From NCBI GenBank assembly GCA_020439945.1, contig JAGRPB010000031.1, positions 1 to 39,155 on the forward strand: 39,155 nt of DNA, read 5' to 3'. Every line of letters begins with the position of its first letter. The stretch's first letter is position 1. The notes beneath the pieces are model-generated. The model had not been told where the DNA came from and searched no databases. It was given only the letters and a program-made list of their open reading frames with translations. The DNA is from Verrucomicrobiia bacterium (GTDB taxonomy: Bacteria; Verrucomicrobiota; Verrucomicrobiia; Verrucomicrobiales; DEV007). Both the position numbers and the translations under genes were made by a program. Of the stretch, positions 10,126 to 17,605 are shown one piece after another.

Positions 10126-11157
10126 TCAGTTCGTTTCCGAATATTTCGCGAACTCGGCGTTCAGCTGGTCGGCATCCTCGTTGCCGGGATAGATCAGCAA
10201 CCGGTATTTCAGGGTGATGCTGTCGCCGTGTTTGATGGTGTAGTCGCCGGCGCCTTCAGGAGCGCCTTTTTCGAAATGCGCCTGACCAAACGGATTCACC
10301 GCAAACAGGCCGTAATGGCGGGCGTGCCACCAGCTGGGATGCCGAAAACTCGTGGGATGATCGAACATCGCGATGCCGAGCTTGTCGCCTTTACTGTCGA
10401 CGCCCTGGTAGGCCACCCAGTTGGCGCGCTTGCCCCACACATCCTTGCCGGTCACTCCATCGCTGTTCAGGATCGTGCCCTTGGCGCGCTCGCCTTCGAG
10501 CCGGAGCGTCGGCATCACCCGGAGCGCGAAGGCGCCTTCCTTGTCATCGGAGATGTTCACGTCGCCGTCGCTGGCTTCGATCACGAAGGTCGCGTCGAGC
10601 ACGATCGTTCCATCGTCACGATGCTCGAGACGGAACGTCCGCTTGTCCTGGCAGAGCTTCATGCCGCCGTCGAGCGTCACCAGGTCGTCGGTGGTCTTGA
10701 GGATGATGGCGTTTTCCGAACCCTTGATCTGCATCCCGTTCAGACCGGTGTGGACCGTCTTACCGAAGAGATAACCCTCTGGTTTCTTGCTCGCCGGTTC
10801 GTGCCAGAAATCATAACCGTTCACCTTGCCGAGGCCGAACCACAACGAGCGGTGGTGCGGGTGATCGGTCTCCTCGCCCTCGACGCCTTCCTTCATCGGC
10901 CAGTGGCGGGTCACGTTTTCGCCCGTCGGTCCCATGAGCGGGTAAAAGAAAGGTTTCGGCAGATCGTTCGAGGTCTGGTAGGCGGTCACCAGTTCGCCCG
11001 CCCAGCGGATTTCGATCGGGTCGGTTCCGGTGACCGTCCAGCCTCCGGAAGAAATGACGGAGCCGCCGCCAATGCTGACTTGGGCGCGGGAATCGGTCGT
11101 GCCTGCGGCGAAAAGCGCGAGACCGATTGAAAAAACGAGAGGGAGTTTTCGAATCAT
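10126..11157 (-). CDS. DUF6807 (PmoA-like) secreted protein
   Basis: The 343-residue product has a signal peptide (1-25, ending near DSRAQ). The body matches the DUF6807 family common in Verrucomicrobiota, Planctomycetota and Bacteroidota: KPFFYPLMGPTGENVTRHWP, then a histidine-rich DHPHHRSLWFGLGKVNGYDFW. Later come GIAMFDHPTSFRHPSWWHARHYGLFAVNPFG and a C-terminal LKYRLLIYPG. The conserved histidines (DHPHH, HPSWWHARHYG) look like a metal or sugar site, but the activity is not established. Members are usually found with sugar oxidoreductases and isomerases. Here a sugar isomerase/epimerase gene starts divergently 129 bp away, which supports a carbohydrate role. Confidence 0.85.
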   Translation of the reverse strand: MIRKLPLVFSIGLALFAAGTTDSRAQVSIGGGSVISSGGWTVTGTDPIEIRWAGELVTAYQTSNDLPKPFFYPLMGPTGENVTRHWPMKEGVEGEETDHPHHRSLWFGLGKVNGYDFWHEPASKKPEGYLFGKTVHTGLNGMQIKGSENAIILKTTDDLVTLDGGMKLCQDKRTFRLEHRDDGTIVLDATFVIEASDGDVNISDDKEGAFALRVMPTLRLEGERAKGTILNSDGVTGKDVWGKRANWVAYQGVDSKGDKLGIAMFDHPTSFRHPSWWHARHYGLFAVNPFGQAHFEKGAPEGAGDYTIKHGDSITLKYRLLIYPGNEDADQLNAEFAKYSETN

Positions 11158-11253
11158 GGCCTGACTATCTCAACTCTTGTCGGCGCTCGCAAGACCGGAT
11201 AACGTGGGGCGGTTTTGGAATCTGCGGGTCTTTCGGTCTTTTAACGGAGGGAT

Positions 11254-11272
11254 GGCAGATTTCAAATCTGCC
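11254..11272. repeat. REP-like hairpin in the divergent DUF6807/isomerase promoter region
   Basis: GGCAGATTTCAAATCTGCC is a perfect 19-bp palindrome (9-bp arms, 1-nt centre), flanked by GGGAT and CCCAC. It ends 13 bp before the isomerase ATG. It could be an operator or a solitary REP; a single copy cannot decide between them. Confidence 0.55.
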
Positions 11273-11285
11273 CCACAATTGAACC

Positions 11286-12200
11286 ATGCAACGCCGCGAC
11301 TTTCTCCGCCATTCCCTCGCCGCCTCCGCCGTCCTGTCGGCGAGTCCGATCTCACTCTTTGCCGAGGGCGGAAAAAGCTCGTCGCGGTTCAAGTTCTGCA
11401 CCTTTACCAAGGCATTGCAGCATCTCGACTACGATTCGCTGGCCGAAAAGATTGCCGCACTCGGTTTCGACGGCATCGAGGCGCCCATCCGGCCCGGCGG
11501 TCACATCGAGCCTGCCCAGGTGGAGGACGAACTGCCCAAGATGGTCGAGGCCCTGAAAAAACACGGGCTCGAACTCACCGTGATGACTTCCGGTATCAAC
11601 GAAGTCAGCGCCGAACAGCGCACCGAAGCGGTCCTGAAAACCGCCGCCGGTCTGGGTATCGAGCGTTTCCGGATGCTCTATTACAAGTACGATCTCGCGA
11701 AGCCGATCTTTCCCCAGGTCGACGAGTTCAAACCGAAGCTCCGCGACCTCGTCGCGGCGGCGAAAGAGATCGGCGTCAAGCCCATCTACCAGAATCACTC
11801 CGGCAAAAACTACTTCGGCGCCACCGTGTGGGACCTGGCCGAAGTGATGCAGGAGTTCGATCCCGCCGACGTCGGCATCGCCTTCGACATCGGCCACGCG
11901 ACGACGGAAGGCTCCAAATGCTGGCCGCTTCACTGGGCAGTCTGCCAGAGTCACATCGACACGGTTTACATCAAGGAACCGCACTGGACCGAGCCCGGCA
12001 AACCGCCCAAGGTCGGTCCCCTCGGCGAAGGCGGTGTCGATCAGGGTTTTTACCAGACGCTCCTGAAAAGCGATTTCAACGGCCCCATCAGCCTTCATGT
12101 CGAGTACACCGACCACAAGGATCCGTCGCAAGAGCCCGCGTTCCTTGCGGCGGAGGCGAAGGACTTCGCGACACTGAAGGGATTTCTCAAGGTGAGTTGA
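11286..12200 (+). CDS. Secreted sugar phosphate isomerase/epimerase-like TIM barrel protein
   Basis: A xylose isomerase-like TIM barrel (AP_endonuc_2 fold) of 304 residues. Residues 1-28 form a Tat-type signal (MQRRDFLRHSLAASAVLSA then PISLFAEG). The fold is shown by GFDGIEAPIRPGGHIEP, the strand ELTVMTSGI, IYQNHSGKNYFGATVWDLAEV, DVGIAFDIGHA and ISLHVEYTDH. Acidic and histidine residues in the last three strands are the likely metal ligands. Substrate unknown. It is divergent from DUF6807 and probably shares its regulation. The start at ATG 11286 is firm because the Tat motif follows at once. Confidence 0.88.
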   Translation: MQRRDFLRHSLAASAVLSASPISLFAEGGKSSSRFKFCTFTKALQHLDYDSLAEKIAALGFDGIEAPIRPGGHIEPAQVEDELPKMVEALKKHGLELTVMTSGINEVSAEQRTEAVLKTAAGLGIERFRMLYYKYDLAKPIFPQVDEFKPKLRDLVAAAKEIGVKPIYQNHSGKNYFGATVWDLAEVMQEFDPADVGIAFDIGHATTEGSKCWPLHWAVCQSHIDTVYIKEPHWTEPGKPPKVGPLGEGGVDQGFYQTLLKSDFNGPISLHVEYTDHKDPSQEPAFLAAEAKDFATLKGFLKVS

Positions 12201-12201
12201 G

Positions 12202-12263
12202 CTTGGGCGGACACGGAGGTCCGACTCCAGAAAACGGACGGCGGACCTCCGTGTCCGCCCAAG
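12202..12263. repeat. Inverted repeat, REP-like family B
   Basis: Perfect 22-bp arms at 12202-12223 and 12242-12263 (outer sequence CTTGGGCGGACACGGAGG) with an 18-nt loop, 1 bp after the isomerase stop codon. No T-run follows, so it is more likely a mobile palindrome than an intrinsic terminator, although it could also protect the 3' end of the mRNA. Confidence 0.85.
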
Positions 12264-12333
12264 ATTCCTCGCCTCATATTCGGCGACTCAACCCTCTTGC
12301 ATCGCGGACCAAACCCTCTTTGATTGGCGCCGC

Positions 12334-13284
12334 GTGCCCGCCTACTCCACGATTCTCTTTGCCCTCGTTCCGGTTTTCCTGGTGATGATCACCGGGGCCG
12401 GCTTTCAGAAGGCCGGCCTACTGTCGGAGGAGCTGGAAACGGGGATGATGCGGTTGTCGCTGAACCTGCTGGCACCCTGCCTGATTTTCACCAAGGTCAC
12501 GGGCAATCCGGCGCTCGCGTCGGTGGCGACAGCGGGCTGGGCGATCGGACTGGGACTGATCCTCATCCTGGTCGGGTTCGGCATCGCCTTCGTGGCCGCG
12601 AAAGTGGGACGTTTTCGCAAGGGCGAGGGCCTGCGGACGTTCACCCTGGCGGCGGGCATCCAGAACTATGGCTTCATGGCGCTGCCGGTGGTGATGGAAC
12701 TCTGGCCGGATGATCCGGGTCCGGCGGGGCTGATCTTCGTCCACGGCATGGGCATCGAGCTGGCCATCTGGACGGTGGGGCTTTTCATCATGTCCCACCA
12801 CGCCGGACCGCCGTGGCGCAAGCTGATCAACGGGCCGTTCATCGCGGTGGTGGTCAGCCTGGTGCTGAATTACTCCGGCGCCCATGTCTTCGTGCCGGAG
12901 GTGGTGAAAACGGCGATGAAATGGCTGGGCGACTGCTCCATCCCCATGGCGCTTTTCATGATCGGAGCGACGATCGGTCGCTTTCTCCGGCTGGAGTTCT
13001 GGGGAGACGCGCTGCGCGTTTTCACCGCCAGCCTGGCGGCACGGATAATCCTCCACCCTATCGCGATTCTCGCCGCGGCGAAGTATCTGTCGTTGCCGGT
13101 CGAACTGCAGAAAGTGCTCGTCGTCCAAGCCGGCATGCCGGCGGCGGTGTTCCCCATCGTGATCGCGCGCCTCTACGGCGGTCATCCGCAAACGGCGATC
13201 CAGGTGGTGCTGGCGACCACGCTGGCGAGCGTCGTCACCGCTCCGCTGGTCATCGCGCTGGGGATCTGGTGGGTCGGGTTTTAG
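12334..13284 (+). CDS. AEC family transporter (auxin efflux carrier-like permease)
   Basis: AEC permeases export or import small organic acids and related solutes across the inner membrane. The 316-residue product is predicted to have about ten membrane segments in two halves, with the family features LNLLAPCLIFTKVTGNP near the start and IQNYGFMALPVVMELWP in the middle. Near the C-terminus are CSIPMALFMIGATIG and VVQAGMPAAVFPIVIARLYGG. The substrate cannot be predicted. A GTG start at 12334 is used because it puts the first membrane segment at the N-terminus as in relatives; no good Shine-Dalgarno sequence is visible. The upstream REP-like palindrome separates it from the isomerase gene. Confidence 0.87.
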   Translation: MPAYSTILFALVPVFLVMITGAGFQKAGLLSEELETGMMRLSLNLLAPCLIFTKVTGNPALASVATAGWAIGLGLILILVGFGIAFVAAKVGRFRKGEGLRTFTLAAGIQNYGFMALPVVMELWPDDPGPAGLIFVHGMGIELAIWTVGLFIMSHHAGPPWRKLINGPFIAVVVSLVLNYSGAHVFVPEVVKTAMKWLGDCSIPMALFMIGATIGRFLRLEFWGDALRVFTASLAARIILHPIAILAAAKYLSLPVELQKVLVVQAGMPAAVFPIVIARLYGGHPQTAIQVVLATTLASVVTAPLVIALGIWWVGF

Positions 13285-13291
13285 GGTAGCC

Positions 13292-13368
13292 TTTGGCTTT
13301 TGGCTTTTGGCTTTTGGCTTTTGGCTTTTGGCTTTTGGCTAACAGCTAACAGCTAACAGCTAACAGCT
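13292..13368. repeat. Heptamer microsatellite: seven TTTGGCT then four AACAGCT
   Basis: Bases 13292-13340 are seven perfect copies of TTTGGCT and 13341-13368 are four perfect copies of AACAGCT, in register. It starts 7 bp after the AEC stop codon and ends next to the terminator at 13371. It resembles the heptameric short tandem repeats reported in cyanobacteria. Confidence 0.97.
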
Positions 13369-13370
13369 CC

Positions 13371-13416
13371 AAAAAAACGCGCCCGGGGAAAACCCACCGG
13401 ACGCGCTGTTTTTTGT
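13371..13416. terminator. Bidirectional intrinsic terminator between AEC and pstS
   Basis: A run of seven A (13371-13377) is followed by a GC stem (CGCGCCCGG against CCGGACGCG, one wobble) and then TGTTTTTT. It can end transcription of the minus-strand pstS gene (its T-run is the A-run read backwards) and of the plus-strand AEC gene. Confidence 0.85.
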
Positions 13417-13467
13417 AACTCGGAGACGGTTCCTACCGCAATTTGATGTCGGGAGAAAGAAGGACGC

Positions 13468-14394
13468 TTACTCGGCAACGATGAATCCAACGCGGTCGAC
13501 GACTACGCCGGCGGCGGGATCAGTGGTGGCCCACTCGAGGAATGCCTTGCCACCGTCGGAAAGCTTACCTTCGACAGTGTAGTAGTGCAGGCTGCGGGAG
13601 ATCGGGTATTCCTTGGCTTTCTTGGGATCGAGCGCCACGCCGTTCACGCTGATGGCCTTGATGCCTTCGGCGTGGGTGTAGGCGAGACCGACGTAGCCGA
13701 TACCGGCGGGGTTTTTGCCCACTTCCGCGGCGATCTGCTCGTTACCGGCCATTTTCTGGGTGTCGGCGCCGTAGTCGCGCTCGTTCATGGCCATTTCCTG
13801 GAAGCTCTTGTAGGTGCCGGAGGAGGTGTTGCGGGTGTAAACGGAGATGGCACCGGCGGCGCCGCCGACTTCGCTCCAGTCCTTGATATCACCGGTGAAG
13901 ATGCCTTCGATCTGCTCGAGGGTCAGGTTGGTGACGGAGTTGGAAGAATTGACGATCACGCCGATCATGTCGTAGGCGGCCGTCCAGTCTTTCACTTCCA
14001 TGCCCTTGGCGGTGAATTCATCTTTTTCCGAATCCTTGATGTCGCGGCTCGACATGCCGATTTCGGCGGTGCCCGCGATCAGGTTCGTGAAAGCGGTGGA
14101 GGAACCTTCGGCGGCGATTTCGAAGGACACTTCATGTCCGGCGGCCTTGTAGGCTTCGGCGAGCTGCGGGACCATCTTGGCACCGAGGGTGTCGGAACCT
14201 TTGATGACGAGCTTCGTCTCACCGGCGGGCGCGGGAGAAGATTCCTCGGCAGGCGCGCTTTCGGTCGACTCGCCGGAGGGGGCGGTCGCTTCTTCAGTGC
14301 CGCCACCGCCGCCGCCACAACTGGCGAGGGTGAAGGCGATGCCCATGACCGCGAGCGCGGCGATTCCGTTGGCTGAGATGTCTTTGAGTTTCAT
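13468..14394 (-). CDS. pstS: Phosphate-binding lipoprotein, PstS family
   Basis: The periplasmic phosphate receptor of the Pst ABC importer. The 308-residue product has a lipoprotein signal with lipobox L-A-S-C (cysteine near residue 25) followed by a glycine-rich linker and a Ser/Glu/Pro-rich spacer. The PBP-like fold follows: VIKGSDTLGAKMVPQLAEAY, EGSSTAFTNLIAGTAEIGMS and VYTRNTSSGTYKSFQEMAM are the phosphate-site loops. No pstCAB or phoU gene adjoins it, so it is an orphan, perhaps a high-affinity scavenger or sensor. The open frame reaches 14523, but the added 43 residues precede a normal lipoprotein signal, so ATG 14394 is chosen. A strong terminator follows at 13371. Confidence 0.9.
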   Translation of the reverse strand: MKLKDISANGIAALAVMGIAFTLASCGGGGGGTEEATAPSGESTESAPAEESSPAPAGETKLVIKGSDTLGAKMVPQLAEAYKAAGHEVSFEIAAEGSSTAFTNLIAGTAEIGMSSRDIKDSEKDEFTAKGMEVKDWTAAYDMIGVIVNSSNSVTNLTLEQIEGIFTGDIKDWSEVGGAAGAISVYTRNTSSGTYKSFQEMAMNERDYGADTQKMAGNEQIAAEVGKNPAGIGYVGLAYTHAEGIKAISVNGVALDPKKAKEYPISRSLHYYTVEGKLSDGGKAFLEWATTDPAAGVVVDRVGFIVAE

Positions 14395-14540
14395 TGCTTT
14401 GGCTATATCTGGGAAAAAACCGGAGGCTGAAACTCCGGAAGCGGGTTTTCCGCGTACGGTGCCCAGCCTGAACACGATCCGCCCCCGGTGCATGTGACGT
14501 TTTCGACACATTGGTGACCGCAACTTCCGCGCCCGAAAAC

Positions 14541-14577
14541 AAAAAACCGCGCCCGGACAAACCGGACGCGGTCTTTT
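14541..14577 (-). terminator. Intrinsic terminator of the 11-mer-repeat lipoprotein gene
   Basis: The stem CCGCG-C-CCGG pairs with CCGG-A-CGCGG (14547-14571). Read on the minus strand it is followed by TTTTTTGTTTTC. It sits 35 bp after the stop codon of the small lipoprotein gene and upstream of pstS, so the two genes are probably separate transcription units. Confidence 0.85.
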
Positions 14578-14611
14578 CTCAGAATTAACTGGTTGGAGGA
14601 TCCTGCCAGTC

Positions 14612-14929
14612 TTACTGCGGAGAAGCCGGAGCGGTGGCTTCTTCCACTTTCTTGGCGGCGTCGTTCACGGCCTTCTTGGCGGCGTCGCCCGCTTCGTTGG
14701 CGGCTTCCTTGACGGCTTCACCGGCCTTTTCGGCGGCGCCCTTCACGGCTTCACCCGCTTCCTTGGCGGCATCTTTGGTCGCGTCGCCGGCTTCTTCAGC
14801 GGCTTTCTTCATGTCGTCGCCGGCTCCGGAGGCAGCTTCTTCAGCTTTCTCACAGGAAACGGTCGCGAAGGCGAATCCAACAGCGGCGAAAACGCCGAAG
14901 GCTTTGGTAATGAATTGATTCAGTTTCAT
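14612..14929 (-). CDS. Small lipoprotein with LEA-like 11-residue repeats
   Basis: This 105-residue lipoprotein has a signal peptide with cysteine at residue 26 (ATVSC). From residue 41 to 95 it is five consecutive 11-residue units starting with lysine: KKAAEEAGDAT, KDAAKEAGEAV, KGAAEKAGEAV, KEAANEAGDAA and KKAVNDAAKKV. Such 11-mer Ala/Lys/Glu repeats form amphipathic helices in group 3 LEA proteins and apolipoprotein-like surfaces, and they can bind membranes or protect against drying and osmotic stress. That role is an inference here. It has its own terminator (14541-14577) and starts divergently from leuC. A second small acidic lipoprotein lies at 37052. Confidence 0.78.
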   Translation of the reverse strand: MKLNQFITKAFGVFAAVGFAFATVSCEKAEEAASGAGDDMKKAAEEAGDATKDAAKEAGEAVKGAAEKAGEAVKEAANEAGDAAKKAVNDAAKKVEEATAPASPQ

Positions 14930-14959
14930 TTGGATAATAGGTTCGGTGTTCCGAGTTAC

Positions 14960-14974
14960 GTCACTACCTGTGAC
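14960..14974. promoter_or_regulatory. Short palindrome between the lipoprotein gene and leuC
   Basis: GTCAC at 14960-14964 and GTGAC at 14970-14974 form a 15-bp dyad in the divergent promoter region. It could be an operator for either direction; there is no direct evidence. Confidence 0.25.
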
Positions 14975-15054
14975 ATAGGTTTCTTCGATTTCAAAGGAAA
15001 CTCGTGCGAATTGCGGCAGGAAGTTTCCGTTACCGGAGCGTCGGAGGCTGTGCT

Positions 15055-15123
15055 ATGGTCAAAGGCTCGCCGCCCGGTTTCCCCGGTGCGGCTTTTTTCA
15101 CCGGTAACCCTGAATTGTCATGA
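15055..15123 (+). CDS. Possible 22-residue leader peptide of leuCD
   Basis: This short frame encodes [20 protein letters not shown] then L-S-stop. It has the best ribosome site in the area: GGAGG at 15043-15047, 7 nt before ATG. Its TGA (15121-15123) overlaps the leuC ATG (15120-15122), the ATGA arrangement of translational coupling, and leuC has no Shine-Dalgarno sequence of its own. A terminator-like hairpin (15069-15098) lies within the frame, so ribosomes reading it would unfold the hairpin. It contains a Pro-Pro-Gly triplet but only one leucine codon, so it is not a classic leucine leader. Confidence 0.5.
   Translation: MVKGSPPGFPGAAFFTGNPELS
15069..15098 (+). terminator. Intrinsic terminator/attenuator in the leuC leader
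   Basis: GCCGC-CCGG (15069-15077) pairs with CCGG-T-GCGGC (15083-15092), one bulged base, followed by six T at 15093-15098. It is oriented toward leuC and ends 21 bp before its ATG. No plus-strand gene lies upstream for about 1.6 kb, so it is not the end of another gene. An outer pairing GTTACCGG (15029-15036) with CCGGTAAC (15101-15108) can also form. Confidence 0.65.
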
Positions 15124-16547
15124 GTAAGAGCCTCTTCGAGAAAGTGTGGGACGCCCATACGGTGCGTCAGTTGTCCAATGGTCAGACCCAGCTCCTCATT
15201 GGCACCCACCTGATTCACGAGGTCACCAGTCCCCAGGCTTTCGGGATGCTGCGCGATCTCGGGCTCAAGGTGAAGTATCCGAATCGCACCTTCGCCACGG
15301 TCGATCACATCGTGCCCACGCTGTCGCAGGTGGAGCCTTTCGCCGATCCGCTGGCCCAGGAAATGATCAACGCGCTTCGCCAGAACTGCGAGGAATTCGG
15401 CGTCACCTTTTTCGACATCGGCACCGGTCACCAGGGCATCGTCCACGTGGTCGGACCGGAACAGGGCATCACCCAGCCGGGCACCACGATCGCCTGCGGT
15501 GACTCGCACACGGCCACCCACGGCGCGTTCGGCGCGATCGCTTTCGGCATCGGCACCACCCAGATCCGCGACCTCCTCGCCACCCAGACCATGGCGATGA
15601 GCAAGCTCAAGGTGCGCCGCATCAATGTGGAGGGCGAGCTGCCTCCGGGCGTTTACGCGAAGGACGTGATCCTCCACATCATCAAGCTCCTCGGCGCCAA
15701 AGGCGGCATCGGCTACGCCTACGAGTACGGCGGCAGCGTCTTCGACAATTTCTCCATGGAGGAACGGATGACGGTCTGCAACATGTCGATCGAAGGCGGC
15801 GCCCGCTGCGGCTACGTCAATCCGGACGAGAAGACTTTCGAGTACCTCAAAGGCCGTCCTTATTGCCCGAAGGGCGACGAATGGGACGCCGCCGTCGAGC
15901 GCTGGAAGGCGGTCGCCTCCGATCCCGGTTGTCATTACGACGACATCGTGAACATCGACGCGGCGGACATCGCCCCGTCCGTGACCTGGGGCATTTCTCC
16001 CGACCACGGCGTCTTCGTGACCGAAAACATCCCCGATCCCGCGCAGGAGAGCGATCCCGACAAGCGCGAGTCCATCGAGGAAGCGCTCGAATACATGAAG
16101 CTCCCCGCCGGCGCTCCCATCGCGGGCACGCCCGTCGATGTCTGCTTCATCGGCAGTTGCACCAACGGCCGCCTCTCCGATTTCCGCGAAGCGGCAAAAT
16201 TCCTGAAAGGCCATCACGTCGCCGAAAGCGTGAAAGCCATCGCGGTTCCCGGTTCCCAGGTCGTCGATCAGCTTTGCAAGAACGAGGGCATCGACCAGGT
16301 CTTCCGCGACGCCGGCTTCGAATGGCGCGAGGCAGGCTGTTCCATGTGCCTGGCCATGAATCCCGACAAGCTCATCGGCGATCAACTCTGCGCCAGCAGT
16401 TCGAACCGCAACTTCAAGGGCCGCCAGGGCAGCCCCACCGGGCGGACCATTCTCATGTCCCCCGTCATGGTCGCCGCCGCCGCCGTCACCGGCAAGATCA
16501 GCGACGCCCGCGAAGTCTTCCAAGTCGCCGAAACCGCCGCCGTCTGA
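15120..16547 (+). CDS. leuC: 3-isopropylmalate dehydratase large subunit
   Basis: LeuC with LeuD isomerises 2-isopropylmalate to 3-isopropylmalate in leucine synthesis. The 475-residue protein carries the aconitase-fold motifs: [20 protein letters not shown], the substrate/cluster region, and [19 protein letters not shown] and [14 protein letters not shown], which provide the three [4Fe-4S] cysteines. The C-terminal [19 protein letters not shown] is diagnostic. The N-terminus [17 protein letters not shown] matches the usual LeuC start, so ATG 15120 is right despite lacking a Shine-Dalgarno sequence. leuD follows 46 bp later. Expression may depend on the leader ORF and hairpin upstream. leuA and leuB are not in the window. 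Confidence 0.97.
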   Translation: MSKSLFEKVWDAHTVRQLSNGQTQLLIGTHLIHEVTSPQAFGMLRDLGLKVKYPNRTFATVDHIVPTLSQVEPFADPLAQEMINALRQNCEEFGVTFFDIGTGHQGIVHVVGPEQGITQPGTTIACGDSHTATHGAFGAIAFGIGTTQIRDLLATQTMAMSKLKVRRINVEGELPPGVYAKDVILHIIKLLGAKGGIGYAYEYGGSVFDNFSMEERMTVCNMSIEGGARCGYVNPDEKTFEYLKGRPYCPKGDEWDAAVERWKAVASDPGCHYDDIVNIDAADIAPSVTWGISPDHGVFVTENIPDPAQESDPDKRESIEEALEYMKLPAGAPIAGTPVDVCFIGSCTNGRLSDFREAAKFLKGHHVAESVKAIAVPGSQVVDQLCKNEGIDQVFRDAGFEWREAGCSMCLAMNPDKLIGDQLCASSSNRNFKGRQGSPTGRTILMSPVMVAAAAVTGKISDAREVFQVAETAAV

Positions 16548-16593
16548 GGCAACACTCGATCCTCGATCCCCAAACCTCATTCCTTTCAGAAAA

Positions 16594-17196
16594 ATGGCTC
16601 TCGAAACGATCACCACCGTCACCGGCAAAGGCGTTTACGTCCCCGGCTCCGACATTGACACCGACCGCATCATCCCGGCGCGTTTCATGAAATGCGTCAC
16701 CTTTGACGGTCTCGGCGAGTATCTCTTCTACGACGTCCGGCACCACGAGGACGGGTCGCTCAAGGCACACCCGCTGAACGACCCCAAGCACGCCGGGGCG
16801 ACCATTCTCATCTCCGGCGTGAATTTCGGCTGCGGCAGTTCCCGCGAGCACGCCCCGCAGGCGCTGAACAAGGCCGGTTTCAAAGCCGTCATCGCCCAGA
16901 GTTTCGCCGAGATCTTCTTCGGGAATTGCGGCACGCTCGGCATGCCCTGCGTCGCCGCCACCGCCGAGGATATCGAGAAACTGGGCACTGCCGTCCGCGA
17001 AAACCCCGATCTCGAAATCACCATCGACGTGGAGAAAAACCGCGTCTTCTACGGCGATGAAAACTTCACCGTGCATCTGCCCGATTCCGCCCGCGACGCT
17101 TTCCTGAGCGCCCGCTGGGATCCCATCGGCGAATTGCTCGAAGGCGAGTCCGAGATCGAAGCCACCGCCGGTGCGCTGCCGTATATGGCACGATAA
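16594..17196 (+). CDS. leuD: 3-isopropylmalate dehydratase small subunit
   Basis: The swivelling-domain subunit that completes isopropylmalate isomerase with LeuC. At 200 residues it has normal family length. The motif [17 protein letters not shown] (about residues 73-89) and the early [12 protein letters not shown] are family hallmarks, and the C-terminal half has [13 protein letters not shown]. It follows leuC in the same direction and is clearly co-transcribed with it. Confidence 0.97.
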   Translation: MALETITTVTGKGVYVPGSDIDTDRIIPARFMKCVTFDGLGEYLFYDVRHHEDGSLKAHPLNDPKHAGATILISGVNFGCGSSREHAPQALNKAGFKAVIAQSFAEIFFGNCGTLGMPCVAATAEDIEKLGTAVRENPDLEITIDVEKNRVFYGDENFTVHLPDSARDAFLSARWDPIGELLEGESEIEATAGALPYMAR

Positions 17197-17220
17197 TACC
17201 CTGCAGAAAAAGGTGATCCG

Positions 17221-17595
17221 ATGAGATCGCTCCGAAATGCCGAGTGGATTTTCCTAGGCATCATTGGAACGATCTTTCTCGGGGGAGCATGTGCTCTCGG
17301 GTATGTCATCTCAACTTGGTTCGAGCCAGGGAAAATCGATGCCTACGACGAAATCAATACCATCGCGCGGATCCTGAACTTCGGGATTCCCACTGCCCTT
17401 ATAGTTTTGGTCGTCGCTCTGTTCCTCTCATTCGGGAGGATTGTTCGTCTAAAATTGGTAGTCCTGGCCTTTCTGGCTATGGCAAGTCTCACCTACTGCT
17501 TGGTCCATTGGTGGAACTACATGGACGAAGCCCATGGACCCGATATTTCCCTGACGAAAGACCACCTCTGGTGGGGCAAAATCAGAAAAAACTGA
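17221..17595 (+). CDS. Small membrane protein, AT-richer than neighbours
   Basis: A 124-residue protein with three hydrophobic segments at about 9-31, 53-73 and 78-96 and a hydrophilic C-terminus (NYMDEAHGPDISLTKDHLWW). No family recognised. A good ribosome site (AAAAAGGTG, 17204-17212) precedes ATG 17221. It lies 24 bp after leuD, but its base composition and codon use are visibly less GC-rich than leuCD and the genes to the right, hinting at separate acquisition. It ends 10 bp before the convergent lipoprotein gene. Confidence 0.65.
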   Translation: MRSLRNAEWIFLGIIGTIFLGGACALGYVISTWFEPGKIDAYDEINTIARILNFGIPTALIVLVVALFLSFGRIVRLKLVVLAFLAMASLTYCLVHWWNYMDEAHGPDISLTKDHLWWGKIRKN

Positions 17596-17605
17596 GAGCG
17601 CCGGA

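Noticed and set aside
13292..13368. Heptamer tract as a CRISPR array
   Set aside because: Units are contiguous 7-mers without spacers and no cas gene is near.
14915..15127. 70-codon plus-strand frame upstream of leuC
   Set aside because: Overlaps the start of the divergent lipoprotein gene, has no ribosome site and no hydrophobic or domain signal; the 22-codon frame at 15055 is better supported.
15030..16628. 532-codon minus-strand frame under leuC
   Set aside because: Antisense shadow of leuC with a His/Asp/Val/Gly-rich composition typical of such frames.
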